From contig NZ_PEBF01000001.1 in the NCBI RefSeq assembly GCF_002742625.1, positions 3,968,001 through 4,032,000 of the forward strand: 64,000 nt of DNA, given 5' to 3'. The stretch comes from Caulobacter sp. FWC2. GTDB lineage: Bacteria > Pseudomonadota > Alphaproteobacteria > Caulobacterales > Caulobacteraceae. The notes beneath the pieces are model-generated. The model was not told the origin of the DNA and did not search any database. It worked only from the letters and a program-made list of their open reading frames with translations. Below, piece after piece: positions 26,023 to 35,420 of this stretch (positions are counted from its first letter, which is position 1; every line of letters starts with the position of its first letter). The translations under genes were made by a program, and so were the position numbers.

Positions 26023-28209
26023 CTACTTGCGCTGATCGACGATCTCGAGCGCCGCGCCGGTGTTGCCGGCCTCGCTGAGATCGGGCTTGCCGACGTGGAG
26101 GGTGACGCGAGCCGGAGCCGCGCGTTCGAAGAGATTGCCGTCGAGGCTCACGAGCTGCACGCCGTTCAGCTTCATCGACGGCTGGCCCGGCGCGACGTCG
26201 CGAAACGCCGAGCCCTTGACCCGGACGCGGGGACCGAAGGTGCTCTCGTCGGTCCCGCCCCGCAGGATGTCGAGCACGGGTCCGCCCAGGCGCGTGAATT
26301 GACTGCCGGTGATGTCGACCGTCTCGGCGCCGTAGAGGCCCGAACCGCCCGTCTCGCTGGAGAGGTCTAGCACCGTTCCGCTGATGTCCGAAAAGCGCGA
26401 ACCGCTGATCGTCACATGGTCAGCGAAGGTGTTCTTCTCGCCCTTCAGCACGGCGAAACCCTTGCCGGTTTGCAGGTGCGAGACCTCGGTGTCGACCAGC
26501 TCGACCGCGTAATTGCTGAGCGGATAGCTGGCGCTCGCGCGGATCACCGCGGCGCCGATCGCATCCGGCGCGCTGGCGCCCGACAGCCGCAGGCCTTGCA
26601 GCTTCAGAGCGCCTCGGCCGACCAGGTTGAAAAGCGTTGCGCGCTCGAAGGTCACCACGGGTTCAGCGCCCTTCGCCGCGCGAAAGGTCAGGGGTCGGCT
26701 GATCTCGATAACGCGGCGCTCGGCATAGTCGCCGGTCGCCAGCTCGATAATGTCGCCCGTCTTGGCGCTGATCGCGGCGGCCGACAGCTGGTCCTGCCCG
26801 GGCTTGATCTTCAGGATGCGGCCGCTGTCGAACGCGACGGTCCGGTCGCCCTTCGGATACCAGGCCACGCCGGTCTCCTCGCGCGCCAGCAGTCTGACCG
26901 GCGCCTTCAGGCCCAGGGCCTTGCGCGCGGCGGCGTCGGGGTAGACGCGGCCGTCCGGCAGGGTCTGGCGACCGATCGCCTTGGCCTCGAAGCCCGAGGC
27001 GCCGGTCGGCGGCGCCACCCCGTCGACCCGGTTGTCGGCGAAAGTCAAACCGTCGATCGGCGCTGTGGCCTTGAAGATCGCCTCGCCGCCCGAACCGAGG
27101 AAGACGTTGCCGAAGAGCACGCTTCGCGCCGGCGGCAGGGTGCGCTCCTGGTCCGCGCCGGCCCCGAAGACCACCGCCCTCACGTCGACGAAGATGTTGT
27201 GCTCGATGCGCGCGTCGAGGACCTGATTGTAGCGATTGAGCGGTGAGTTCGGGACGCCGTTCATCAGCACCAGGGCTCCGGTGAAGCCATCGCCCCGCAG
27301 GCCCTGGAAGTAATTGTTACGCACCGTCTGGCCGGCGTTGATCACCCGCACCCCGCCGGTATGGGCCACGCCGCCGCCCAGGAAGACATTGTCCTCGACC
27401 AGGTTGCCGTCGCCGTGGCGCAAGACCAGCGAGCCCTGCGAACGAACGAAGACGTTGCGACGATAGATGTTGCCGCCGGACTTGTTCGAGACGATCTCGA
27501 CCTCGCCGCTACAGCCTTCGAAATAGTTGTCCTCGACCACGGTCAGGGATTGGGTGCGCGAGAACTCGCTGGTCCCGACCCGGATGGTCTCGCCGCCATT
27601 GGACCCCAGCGGGGGACGCGGGCCGAAATAGTTGTGGTCGATGCGGTGATGATTTTGCTGGCTCTGGAGCGAGTTCAGCACCACCGCCAGGGTGACGCCG
27701 TTGTTCAGCTTGCCTTGCAGGTGATTGTGATCGACGCGGTTGTTCTGGCCGTACAGTCCGATCCAATAGTCCGAGGCGGCGCGGTCGGGCTTGTTGAACC
27801 CGTCGATCACCGTCTCGGTGACGCGGGAGTCGAACGCCAGCTCGCTGTCCTGGCGAAACGCGATGACTTCAGACGACGGACTGAAGCCGTCCTTGAAGGT
27901 CAGGCCCGAGACGACCAGGTGCCGGCCGGCGATACGCAGGTTCGACTTGCCGGAGATCACCACCTTGCCCGGCGTCTGGGCCCGCAGCGTGATCGGCTTG
28001 GCGGGCGCGCCTTGGCCGGTGAACACCATCTCGAAATCGCGCCAGACGCCGTTGGCCAGCACCACCGAGTCGCCGGGGGTCGACGCCCGCACCGCCGCCG
28101 TGAACGCTTCTGGGGTGCGCACCAGCCGCTCGGCCGCATAGGCGTGAACGGAACCGGCCAGGGCGCCAAGGCCCAGCAGAGCGGCAAGGCTCGAGCGCAG
28201 GTCTGCCAA
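26023..28209 (-). CDS. Alginate lyase, PL6 family (two-domain, AlyGC-like)
   Basis: 728 residues from a TTG start at 28209, which follows GGGAGG by 8 bases and yields a clean signal peptide (ADLRSSLAALLGLGALAGS, then HAYA). The parallel beta-helix catalytic domain carries NGGETIRVGTSEFSR, the catalytic Lys in SNKSGGNIYRRN and the Arg in LRHGDGN, as in PL6 alginate/chondroitinase-B-like lyases. A second repeat-rich region (about 430-728) corresponds to the C-terminal beta-helix of two-domain PL6 enzymes. First gene of the alginate operon, divergent from the TonB receptor at 28593. Confidence 0.87.
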   Translation of the reverse strand: MADLRSSLAALLGLGALAGSVHAYAAERLVRTPEAFTAAVRASTPGDSVVLANGVWRDFEMVFTGQGAPAKPITLRAQTPGKVVISGKSNLRIAGRHLVVSGLTFKDGFSPSSEVIAFRQDSELAFDSRVTETVIDGFNKPDRAASDYWIGLYGQNNRVDHNHLQGKLNNGVTLAVVLNSLQSQQNHHRIDHNYFGPRPPLGSNGGETIRVGTSEFSRTQSLTVVEDNYFEGCSGEVEIVSNKSGGNIYRRNVFVRSQGSLVLRHGDGNLVEDNVFLGGGVAHTGGVRVINAGQTVRNNYFQGLRGDGFTGALVLMNGVPNSPLNRYNQVLDARIEHNIFVDVRAVVFGAGADQERTLPPARSVLFGNVFLGSGGEAIFKATAPIDGLTFADNRVDGVAPPTGASGFEAKAIGRQTLPDGRVYPDAAARKALGLKAPVRLLAREETGVAWYPKGDRTVAFDSGRILKIKPGQDQLSAAAISAKTGDIIELATGDYAERRVIEISRPLTFRAAKGAEPVVTFERATLFNLVGRGALKLQGLRLSGASAPDAIGAAVIRASASYPLSNYAVELVDTEVSHLQTGKGFAVLKGEKNTFADHVTISGSRFSDISGTVLDLSSETGGSGLYGAETVDITGSQFTRLGGPVLDILRGGTDESTFGPRVRVKGSAFRDVAPGQPSMKLNGVQLVSLDGNLFERAAPARVTLHVGKPDLSEAGNTGAALEIVDQRK

Positions 28210-28326
28210 TCGATGTCCTCCCGCCCGAAGCTGTGATCGCTTCCTTCGTCCCGCCAAACCCTCGCCGCGCGAGGTGCGCTTGCAAGGCAACGGGACATCT
28301 CCAGCCGACCATCTGAGCGATAAGCT

Positions 28327-28349
28327 GTCAACCAATTTGTCGACCAATT
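28327..28349. promoter_or_regulatory. Direct-repeat operator candidate (GTCRACCAATT x2)
   Basis: GTCAACCAATT (28327-28337) and GTCGACCAATT (28339-28349) are spaced 12 bases apart, about 120 bases upstream of the PL6 start. The ACCAATT half matches half of the E. coli UxuR/ExuR operator AAATTGGTATACCAATTT, bound by GntR/FCD regulators of hexuronate genes. Likely target of the GntR encoded at 32059. Confidence 0.5.
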
Positions 28350-28536
28350 ATGGCACTCAGCCTGCGAGGCCGCCTAAAGACATGGATTTTCAGCTCGCGC
28401 GCCCTAGGCGGCGCAAGGGCTTGCGAGCCTTACAACGACGCTCTTCCGGCAGCGGCAAGCCACACCCCATTGGGGCTCAGCAAAGGGAGGCCTCAGGAAA
28501 ACGGCGTCATGGGGAGTTGACATTCCCGCTCAGGGG

Positions 28537-28577
28537 GTCAACCAAATAGGTAAGCCAAATTTAGAAAATTGGTATTC
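28537..28577. promoter_or_regulatory. Second operator cluster before TonB receptor 2
   Basis: GTCAACCAAAT (28537-28547) repeats the upstream half-site, and AAATTGGTATTC (28566-28577) carries it inverted, matching the left half of the UxuR/ExuR consensus. The second copy ends directly before the GGGGAGG ribosome site of the receptor gene, a position suited to repression. Confidence 0.48.
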
Positions 28578-28592
28578 GGGGAGGATGAGAAC

Positions 28593-31500
28593 ATGAACAG
28601 CCATCCAAGGCGCGCCGGTGTGCGCGCCATGCTGCTCGCATCGACGTGCCTGGTCATCGGCTCGGGCTTTGGCCAGGCCTTCGCACAGGAAGCGCCGCCA
28701 CAGGACCAGAGCGCGGCCAAGGGCGCCGACGAGGTCGAGGCCGTGGTCGTCACCGGCTATCGCGCATCCCTGCAGAGCGCGCTGAACATCAAGCGCCAGT
28801 CGGACGTAATGGTCGACGCCATCAACGCCGAGGACATCGCTGACTTCCCCGACGCCAACCTAGCCGAGTCGCTGCAGCGTATCCCCGGCATCTCGATCGA
28901 CCGCGACAATGGCGAAGGCCGCACGATCACCGTGCGCGGCCTTGGCGGCGACTTCACGCGGGTGCGCATCAACAACCTCGAGGCGCTGTCGACGGCGGGC
29001 ACCAACGACACCAACTCCACCGCGATCAATTCCACCCGGACCTTCGACTTCAACGTCTTCGCCTCGGAGCTCTTCAACAGCCTGAAGGTCCGCAAGACCG
29101 CCTCGGCCGAGACCGACGAAGGCTCGCTGGGCGCCACGGTCGACCTGCAGACGGGTCGACCGTTCGACTATCGCAAGGACCGCTACGCGCTCTCGGTCGA
29201 GGACGCCTATTACCAGAACGGCAAGCACCACAATCCACGCCTGGCCGGCCTGTTCTCCAAGCGCTTCGCCGACGGCAAGATGGGCTTCCTGGCCTCCGCC
29301 GCCTATTCGGAGAAGGACTCCGAAACCGATCAGTACCGCCGTCAGATCGTGACCGGCGAATATGTCTATCGCTCGGCCACCTGGGCGACGCTTGAGAACC
29401 CGCGACGCGCTGGTTTCTCTGCGCCCGTCGGCACGCTGTTCACCAACCGCGTCTCGAACCCGACCGCGACGAATCCCGGCGGCACGGTGTCCGCCACGGC
29501 CGCCATCACCAACCCGGCCTATATCGACGCGGTGACCGGCTCGGACCCGACCGCCTACGCCCTGCTCCACCCGTCGCTGGATGGCTCGCAGATCATCTTC
29601 CCCGCCCTGGCCGGCCCCGAGCAACAGGACCTGCACCAGAAGCGCCTGGGCCTCACCGCGGCCTATCAGTGGGATATCTCGTCGCGGACGCGCCTCACGA
29701 TCGATGGGCTGCATTCGAACCAGAAGAGCACCTCGACGCTGAACCAGCTGCTGCCGTTCGGCCTGAACCGCAACAACACCAACGCGACCTACGCCACGGC
29801 CAACGCCTCGACCGCGCTGGCCTCCAAGCGCGGGCTCTATCCGGGCACCTGCACCTACACGGCCGGCGGACCCTACGCCTCGCCGATCGATTGCGGCCAA
29901 GCCACCTATGGCGGCGCGCTCGTCGCCGGCACCAGCTTCTCGTACAACCCCAACAATCTCGACGTCTACGACTACTACAACGCGCCCGGCTCGCCCGGCT
30001 ACGTCGCCTCTGCGGACGGCCTGGCCATGCGCGCCCAGCAGATCGGTCGCCCGGCGACGGACGTGCTGGCCGCCCATGTCACCAACGGGGTCGCCGACTA
30101 TCTGCAGCTGCGAAACCTGGACTGGGCGGCGCGCGCCGATCAGGGCAGCTACAACACCACCTTCGACCAACTCTCGTTCAACCTGACCCACGAGTTCAGC
30201 GACCGGTTCAAGGCCGACTTCACCTACGGCGCCTCGCGCTCCAAGCTGAATTCCTACGGCAAGATGGCCGAGTGGGGTCAGTTCGACCAGCCCGCCACCT
30301 TCACCTATGACGAGCGCGGCGGCGGCGACATGCCGATGTTCGACGCCGGCTTCAACGCCGCCGATCCCAACCAGTGGACGATCCTCAAGGGGGTCTCCTT
30401 CCTCCGCTACCACAAGAAGGTCGTCGAAAACCGCTACAACTCTTGGAAGGCCGACTTCACCTGGGAGCTCAGCGACAACCTGACCCTGAAGTTCGGCGGC
30501 ACCCAGCGCGACTATCGCTTCTCGACCTCCCAGACCGAGCGCCAGAACGTCCAGATCAACCCGACCGAAAAGGAAGCGGGCGTCTCGATCGCCAGTCTCG
30601 GCAAGGTCATCAACTTCGGCCAGGGCCTCGACGTGCCCGCCGGCACGACGACGTCGTGGTTCGGGCCGGACATCGAGAAGTTCGACGCCCTGTTCGGCTT
30701 CACCTGCGAGTGCATCAACAAGTGGGGCGACTGGCGCCTGACCCAGTTCCGCCAGCAGGGGCGCGAAACCTTCGCGGTGCAGGAGAAGACCGAGGGCGCC
30801 TACGGCCAGGTCAACTTCAACTACGATTTCCTGGACGGCTGGAACACCTTCGGCAATCTCGGCGTGCGCTACGCCAAGACCGACGTCGACTCGACCGGCC
30901 GCTCGACCGGCGGCCGGACCGTGCAGGGCGGCAATTCCTATTCCGACATCCTGCCGTCGTTCAACATCGCCATCCGGCCGCGCGACAATCTCTACTTCCG
31001 GTTCGGCGCGGCCCAGACCATGTCGCGCCCGACCCTGCAGCAGCTGGCTCCCACCATCACCCAGCTGACGATTCCGGAGGGCGGCATGACCTCCGGCGCC
31101 ACCCTGACGATCGGCAATCCGAAGCTGTCGCCCTTCCGCGCCAACAATTTCGACGCCGCCGTGGAGTGGTACTACGCCGAGGGCGGCCTGATCTCGGTGG
31201 CGCTGTTCAAGAAGAAGATCGGCTCCTATCCGCAGACCGTTCGCTTCTCTGCGCCGCTGTCGACCTTCCTCGACGCCGAGGGGCTTGCGAGCCTGATCGA
31301 GCAGTTCGGCGCCAACAGCGACCAGGCGGCCTATATCCGCGGCGACTATGACGCCACCGCGCGCCAGTTCCGCGACGCCCCCGGCGGGGAGCTGAAGGGC
31401 TGGGAGATCAACTACCAGCAGGCCTTCACCTTCCTGCCTGGGCTGCTGAAGAACACGGGCATCCAGCTCAACGCCACCCACATCCAGTCCGAGCTCACCT

Positions 31501-31931
31501 ACATTCTGGATCCGGGCACCGACACGACGCCGGCGACCCTGGGCAAGGCCCCCTGGCTCGGCGCGTCGCCCAATGCGCTGAACCTGACGCTCTATTACGA
31601 GGACAAGCGCATCAACACGCGCGTCTCCGTGGCCCAGCGCGACGGCTACTACACCACCTATCCGCTGGTGGCCGGCGCCTGCGCGCCCGGCGTCGTCGGC
31701 GGGGTGGCGTGCGATACGCCGCTGATCAACGACTTCGGCGGATCCAAGGACACGCTGAATGTCGACTTCTCGTTCAGCTACAAGCTGTCGGACCGCGCCT
31801 CGTTCTCGATTGAGGGCCTGAACATGACCAACCAGGCGACGAGCCGGTACTACTACGCCGACAACCCCGTGGCGGCGCTGTACGGCTCGCCCGGGCGGCA
31901 GTTCACGATCGGGTTCCGCTTCCGGAACTAG
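28593..31931 (+). CDS. TonB-dependent receptor 2, Xanthomonas/Caulobacter type (alginate locus)
   Basis: 1112 residues: signal peptide (cleaved after QAFAQ, about residue 32), then the family signature VVTGYRASLQSALNIKRQSD and FPDANLAESLQRIPGISIDR (about 50-110), plug to about 180, and a large beta-barrel ending FRFRN. This large subfamily is common in Caulobacter for uptake of oligosaccharides. ATG 28593 lies 8 bases after GGGGAGG. Divergent from the PL6/PL17 operon and followed by a GntR regulator, so it probably imports alginate oligosaccharides. A hairpin follows its stop. Confidence 0.92.
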   Translation: MNSHPRRAGVRAMLLASTCLVIGSGFGQAFAQEAPPQDQSAAKGADEVEAVVVTGYRASLQSALNIKRQSDVMVDAINAEDIADFPDANLAESLQRIPGISIDRDNGEGRTITVRGLGGDFTRVRINNLEALSTAGTNDTNSTAINSTRTFDFNVFASELFNSLKVRKTASAETDEGSLGATVDLQTGRPFDYRKDRYALSVEDAYYQNGKHHNPRLAGLFSKRFADGKMGFLASAAYSEKDSETDQYRRQIVTGEYVYRSATWATLENPRRAGFSAPVGTLFTNRVSNPTATNPGGTVSATAAITNPAYIDAVTGSDPTAYALLHPSLDGSQIIFPALAGPEQQDLHQKRLGLTAAYQWDISSRTRLTIDGLHSNQKSTSTLNQLLPFGLNRNNTNATYATANASTALASKRGLYPGTCTYTAGGPYASPIDCGQATYGGALVAGTSFSYNPNNLDVYDYYNAPGSPGYVASADGLAMRAQQIGRPATDVLAAHVTNGVADYLQLRNLDWAARADQGSYNTTFDQLSFNLTHEFSDRFKADFTYGASRSKLNSYGKMAEWGQFDQPATFTYDERGGGDMPMFDAGFNAADPNQWTILKGVSFLRYHKKVVENRYNSWKADFTWELSDNLTLKFGGTQRDYRFSTSQTERQNVQINPTEKEAGVSIASLGKVINFGQGLDVPAGTTTSWFGPDIEKFDALFGFTCECINKWGDWRLTQFRQQGRETFAVQEKTEGAYGQVNFNYDFLDGWNTFGNLGVRYAKTDVDSTGRSTGGRTVQGGNSYSDILPSFNIAIRPRDNLYFRFGAAQTMSRPTLQQLAPTITQLTIPEGGMTSGATLTIGNPKLSPFRANNFDAAVEWYYAEGGLISVALFKKKIGSYPQTVRFSAPLSTFLDAEGLASLIEQFGANSDQAAYIRGDYDATARQFRDAPGGELKGWEINYQQAFTFLPGLLKNTGIQLNATHIQSELTYILDPGTDTTPATLGKAPWLGASPNALNLTLYYEDKRINTRVSVAQRDGYYTTYPLVAGACAPGVVGGVACDTPLINDFGGSKDTLNVDFSFSYKLSDRASFSIEGLNMTNQATSRYYYADNPVAALYGSPGRQFTIGFRFRN

Positions 31932-31938
31932 GCCTTGG

Positions 31939-31977
31939 TCTATCAGGGGTATACCGCTTTGGTTCACCCCTGATAGA
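31939..31977 (+). terminator. Hairpin after TonB receptor 2
   Basis: Perfect 12-base inverted repeat TCTATCAGGGGT / ACCCCTGATAGA with a 15-base loop, seven bases after the stop. There is no U-run, so it may stabilise the mRNA end or terminate weakly. The loop contains TTTGGTTCAC, close to an inverted GTCAACCAAA half-site. Confidence 0.5.
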
Positions 31978-32058
31978 ACCTTCCCATGGCCTGTCAGCTT
32001 GGGCGCGACTCCGAGTCGTCTCGAGTGATCAGGACGTGCTGCAGCGGAGCATCGGCGG

Positions 32059-32802
32059 ATGACCATGGACAGGCCCTACCAACAGGTCGCGAAGCAGATC
32101 ATCGAGCTCATCGAGTCCGGTGAATTCGCCCCCGGCAGCCGACTGCCCGGCGAGCGCGAACTGGCCGAACGGCTCGGCGTATCGCGCGTCACCGTGCGGG
32201 AGGCCGAGATCGCCCTCGAGGCTCAGGGCTACATCGCCGTCAAGACGGGCTCGGGCGTCTATGTCCGCCAGCGCCAGCCGACCGACCTGTCTCCACTGAC
32301 CGAGGTTGACGCGTTCGAGCTGACGACGGTCCGCGCGGTCGTCGAAGCAGAGTCCGCGGCGCTGGCGGCGCTGAACATGGGTCCCGAAGCGCTTGAGCTG
32401 CTGGAAGACACCATGCGGGTGATGGCGGGCAACGACGAGGCGGCCGAAGAGGCCGACGAGCGCTTCCACCTGCTGATCGCCGAGAACAGCGGCAGCCCGA
32501 TCATCGAGCATTTCGTGCGCACCCTCTGGCGGATGCGCAACGAGGCCCCGCGCGTCGTCCAAGTCTACAGCAACGTCTGCAAGAGCGGGTTCGAGGACCG
32601 GATCGAGGAGCACCGAGCCGTCTACGACGCCATCCGCAATCGCGATCCGAACGCGGCGCGTCTGGCGATGCGCGAGCACTTCAGCCGCCTGTTCGAAGCC
32701 ATGCTGGCGGCCGAGGAGACCGAGGCCATCGTGCAGCTGCGCCGCAAGGCCTTGCAGCATCGCGACCGCTTCAAGCTCTCGGTGCAGCACGGCGCCGCCT
32801 GA
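32059..32802 (+). CDS. GntR family (FCD/FadR subfamily) regulator of the alginate locus
   Basis: 247 residues: N-terminal winged helix (PGERELAERLGVSRVTVREA, about residues 30-49) and an all-helical FCD effector domain with the metal/ligand residues in DERFH, EHRAVYDAI and AMREHF. FCD-type GntR proteins such as UxuR, ExuR and KdgR homologues commonly sense uronate catabolites. It lies directly downstream of the TonB receptor and upstream of the esterase gene. A paralogue is at 53526. Predicted to bind the ACCAATT repeats between 28.3 and 28.6 kb. Confidence 0.87.
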   Translation: MTMDRPYQQVAKQIIELIESGEFAPGSRLPGERELAERLGVSRVTVREAEIALEAQGYIAVKTGSGVYVRQRQPTDLSPLTEVDAFELTTVRAVVEAESAALAALNMGPEALELLEDTMRVMAGNDEAAEEADERFHLLIAENSGSPIIEHFVRTLWRMRNEAPRVVQVYSNVCKSGFEDRIEEHRAVYDAIRNRDPNAARLAMREHFSRLFEAMLAAEETEAIVQLRRKALQHRDRFKLSVQHGAA

Positions 32803-32870
32803 CGCCCAACACCATACGGCCCACCGAGACCTGGCAAACGAACCAGGCCGGCGACGATCGAGGAAACGGA

Positions 32871-34820
32871 ATGAAACGCTTTTCCGCTCTGGCCCTGGCC
32901 GGAACCCTGTGGTGCGGCCCGGCCTTGGCCGAGGCGCCGCGCTTCACCAATCTCTTCAGCGATCACGCCGTTCTGCAGCGGGGCGAACCGGTTCGGCTCA
33001 GCGGCCGAGCCGACCCCGGCGCCGCCCTGAGCATCGAGATCGCCGGCCAAAGCCTGGCGACGACCGCCGATGCGAGCGGGCGCTGGGCGGTGACGACCAA
33101 GCCCATGACCGCCGGCGGCCCCTATGCGCTTTCCGTCTCCGACGGGCGCGCGCGAAGCCAGCTCAACGACGTCATGGTCGGAGAGGTCTGGTTCTGCTCC
33201 GGCCAGTCGAACATGGGCCTGAAGCTGCAGGACGCGACCAACGGCGGCAACGAGGTCCGGGACTCTGAAAACCCGCTGCTGCGGTTCACCGACGTCGGCC
33301 GCGATATCGCCGCCCGTCCGCTGGAGGAGGCCAAGGCCGTCAGCGGCTGGACCCTGGCGGCGCCGGCGAGCATCGGTCCGGCCTCGGCCGCCTGCTACTT
33401 CATGGCCAAGGCGCTGCAGGCCCATTTCGGCGTGACCGTCGGCTTCATCACCTCCACCTGGGGCGGCACCCAGACCCAGGCTTGGATCGGCGAGAGCGGG
33501 CTGCGGCCGCTCAAGACCTATGACGACGCGCTCGATCGCCTGGCCCTCTACGCCAAGGACCGGCAGGTCGGCGAGGCGCGGCAGGCGCGCTATTTCGACG
33601 ACTGGTGGGCGACCCACGAGCCGGACGCCAAGGCCAAGGCCGCCTGGGCCAAACCCGACTTCGACGACACAAGCTGGAAACCGGTCCATCCGACAAAGGT
33701 CTGGGAGCGCCTCGGCGACCCTGAACTGACCAGCTTCAACGGCGCGGTCTGGTATCGGACCGCCTTCACCCTGACCAAGGCGCAGGCCGAGGCCGCCACG
33801 CGCCTCGCCCTGGGCCTGATCGACGACAGCGACACCACCTTCGTCAACGGCGTGCGGGTCGGCGGGATCGAGGGTCGCACCACGCGCCGGGGATACGCCT
33901 TGCCCAAGGGCCTGCTGGTGGCGGGTCGCAACGTCGTCGCGGTGCGGGTGCTGGATTCGGGCGGCTCCGGCGGCCTCTACGACACCGACGACCAGCGCTT
34001 CCTGGCCCTGGCGGACGGATCGAAAGTCCCCCTGCCCGAGGCGTGGCGCTATCGCGTCTCGGCGCCCCTGGACGCCCTGGGCGATGTTCCGGTGACGCCG
34101 TGGGATCCGACCAAGGGCACCGGCAGCCTATACAATGCCATGGTCGCGCCCGTAACGGCCTACACCGTCAAAGGGGTCGCGTGGTACCAGGGCGAGTCCA
34201 ATGTCTATGACCCGGCGGCCTTCGGTCGACTTCTGCCAGCGTTGATCCAGCAGTGGCGGACGGCTTTCGGCGTGGCCGATCTGCCCTTCGTGCTCGTGCA
34301 GCTTCCGAACTACGGCTCCGTCAGCGACCGCGCGGGCGCCTCGAGAACCGCCGAGGTCCGCGAGCGCCAGCGCCTAACCGCCCAGGCTCTGGACCGTGTC
34401 GGCCTGACCTCGATCATCGACATCGGCGACCGATACGACATCCACCCGGGCCAGAAGACCGTCGCGGGCGGCCGGATGGCCTTGACCGCCCGGCGCGTGG
34501 CCTATCGCGAGACGGTGGCGCAAAGCCCCTCCCCCATCGCCGCGACGCGCTCGGGCGACGACCTGATCGTGCGTTTCAAGGACACCGCCAGCGGCCTGCG
34601 CACCTATAGCAGCGACACCGCCATCGGCTTCGAGCTCTGCGACGCCGATCGACGCTGCCGCTACGCTTCGGCCGTGGCGTCGGGCGACCACGTGACCCTG
34701 GCCGGCGCCAACCGGCCCGAGATCCGCGCCATCCGCTATGCCTGGAGCGACTCTCCGTTCGTCAACCTGTTCAACAGCGAGGACCTACCGGTCGGCCCCT
34801 TCGAGATCACCGTCGACTAG
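32871..34820 (+). CDS. Sialate O-acetylesterase-like SGNH hydrolase
   Basis: 649 residues: signal peptide (to about residue 20), beta-sandwich (22-100), SGNH esterase block FCSGQSNM (Ser113), inserted GH2-like jelly-roll (about 225-340, LALGLIDDSDTTFVNG), then WYQGESN and the Asp/His pair in DIHPGQ. These are the catalytic blocks of PF03629-type carbohydrate acetylesterases. Sialic acid genes are absent; location in an alginate locus suggests deacetylation of O-acetylated (bacterial) alginate or a companion polysaccharide. Separated from the GntR gene by 68 bases. Confidence 0.8.
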   Translation: MKRFSALALAGTLWCGPALAEAPRFTNLFSDHAVLQRGEPVRLSGRADPGAALSIEIAGQSLATTADASGRWAVTTKPMTAGGPYALSVSDGRARSQLNDVMVGEVWFCSGQSNMGLKLQDATNGGNEVRDSENPLLRFTDVGRDIAARPLEEAKAVSGWTLAAPASIGPASAACYFMAKALQAHFGVTVGFITSTWGGTQTQAWIGESGLRPLKTYDDALDRLALYAKDRQVGEARQARYFDDWWATHEPDAKAKAAWAKPDFDDTSWKPVHPTKVWERLGDPELTSFNGAVWYRTAFTLTKAQAEAATRLALGLIDDSDTTFVNGVRVGGIEGRTTRRGYALPKGLLVAGRNVVAVRVLDSGGSGGLYDTDDQRFLALADGSKVPLPEAWRYRVSAPLDALGDVPVTPWDPTKGTGSLYNAMVAPVTAYTVKGVAWYQGESNVYDPAAFGRLLPALIQQWRTAFGVADLPFVLVQLPNYGSVSDRAGASRTAEVRERQRLTAQALDRVGLTSIIDIGDRYDIHPGQKTVAGGRMALTARRVAYRETVAQSPSPIAATRSGDDLIVRFKDTASGLRTYSSDTAIGFELCDADRRCRYASAVASGDHVTLAGANRPEIRAIRYAWSDSPFVNLFNSEDLPVGPFEITVD

Positions 34821-34956
34821 GGCAGCGTCACGCCGCCCGAGGGGGTCAAAAATTGTGGAAAACGCCTCCCGCCCCGGGATGAACCGCCAGACGAAAACCG
34901 TTCGGAAACCATGCCACCGTACAATCGGGGGATGATTGAACCTGAGAGGTTTGGCC

Positions 34957-35319
34957 ATGGATTTTCACGAACAGGCACAAGCACACACCCAGATCCGCGA
35001 AACGCTCAGCGCGGCGATCAGCGAGCAGACCCAGCTCGATCCGTCCACCTTCAAAGCCGATCGCCTTTGCCCGACCGGCTGCTGGCTGCATGGGGATGGC
35101 GCTCGCCGTTGGGCTGGCAACCACGCCTTCCTTGGCCTGCTGGAGGCCCATCGCGACTTCCACGCCAAGGCGGCGAGCGTGGCTGACCAGATCGCCCGCG
35201 CGCAATACGCGGAAGCTCAGCGCGCGCTGCGCAACGGCACGCCTTTCGCCCAGGCGCTGGCGGACCTCAACGCCGCCTTCCGGCGCATGAGAACCGCGGC
35301 GACAACGCTCGCGGCCTAG
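34957..35319 (+). CDS. Stand-alone CZB (chemoreceptor zinc-binding) domain protein
   Basis: 120 residues from ATG 34957 (GAGAGG seven bases upstream). It consists of little else than a CZB domain: His in HTQIR, the LCPTGCWLHG core, HRDFHAKA and a C-terminal helix, giving the 3-His/1-Cys zinc site of the family. CZB domains usually sit at the end of chemoreceptors or diguanylate cyclases and sense zinc or hypochlorous acid; a free-standing form would have to act on a partner. No chemotaxis gene is near. Confidence 0.75.
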   Translation: MDFHEQAQAHTQIRETLSAAISEQTQLDPSTFKADRLCPTGCWLHGDGARRWAGNHAFLGLLEAHRDFHAKAASVADQIARAQYAEAQRALRNGTPFAQALADLNAAFRRMRTAATTLAA

Positions 35320-35420
35320 CGCTCATCGCGGCGTGGCGCCTGGGGTCAGTTCGGCGGACGACGGAACCGGCGCGCGCTGCCGCCGGTTTCTAGTCTCCCC
35401 GTTCCCCAGGAGGCTTCCTC

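Noticed and set aside
28860-32066. 1068-codon open frame antisense to TonB receptor 2, and similar long antisense frames (for example 58652-60361 and 38756-40735 minus)
   Set aside because: These are by-products of high GC and codon bias opposite strong genes. Their composition is rich in Arg, Gly and Ala without family motifs, and they lack ribosome sites.
32871-34820. Sialic acid catabolism
   Set aside because: No nanA, nanK, nanE or sialidase gene is near; the SGNH esterase sits in an alginate locus, so the family name is not taken as function.
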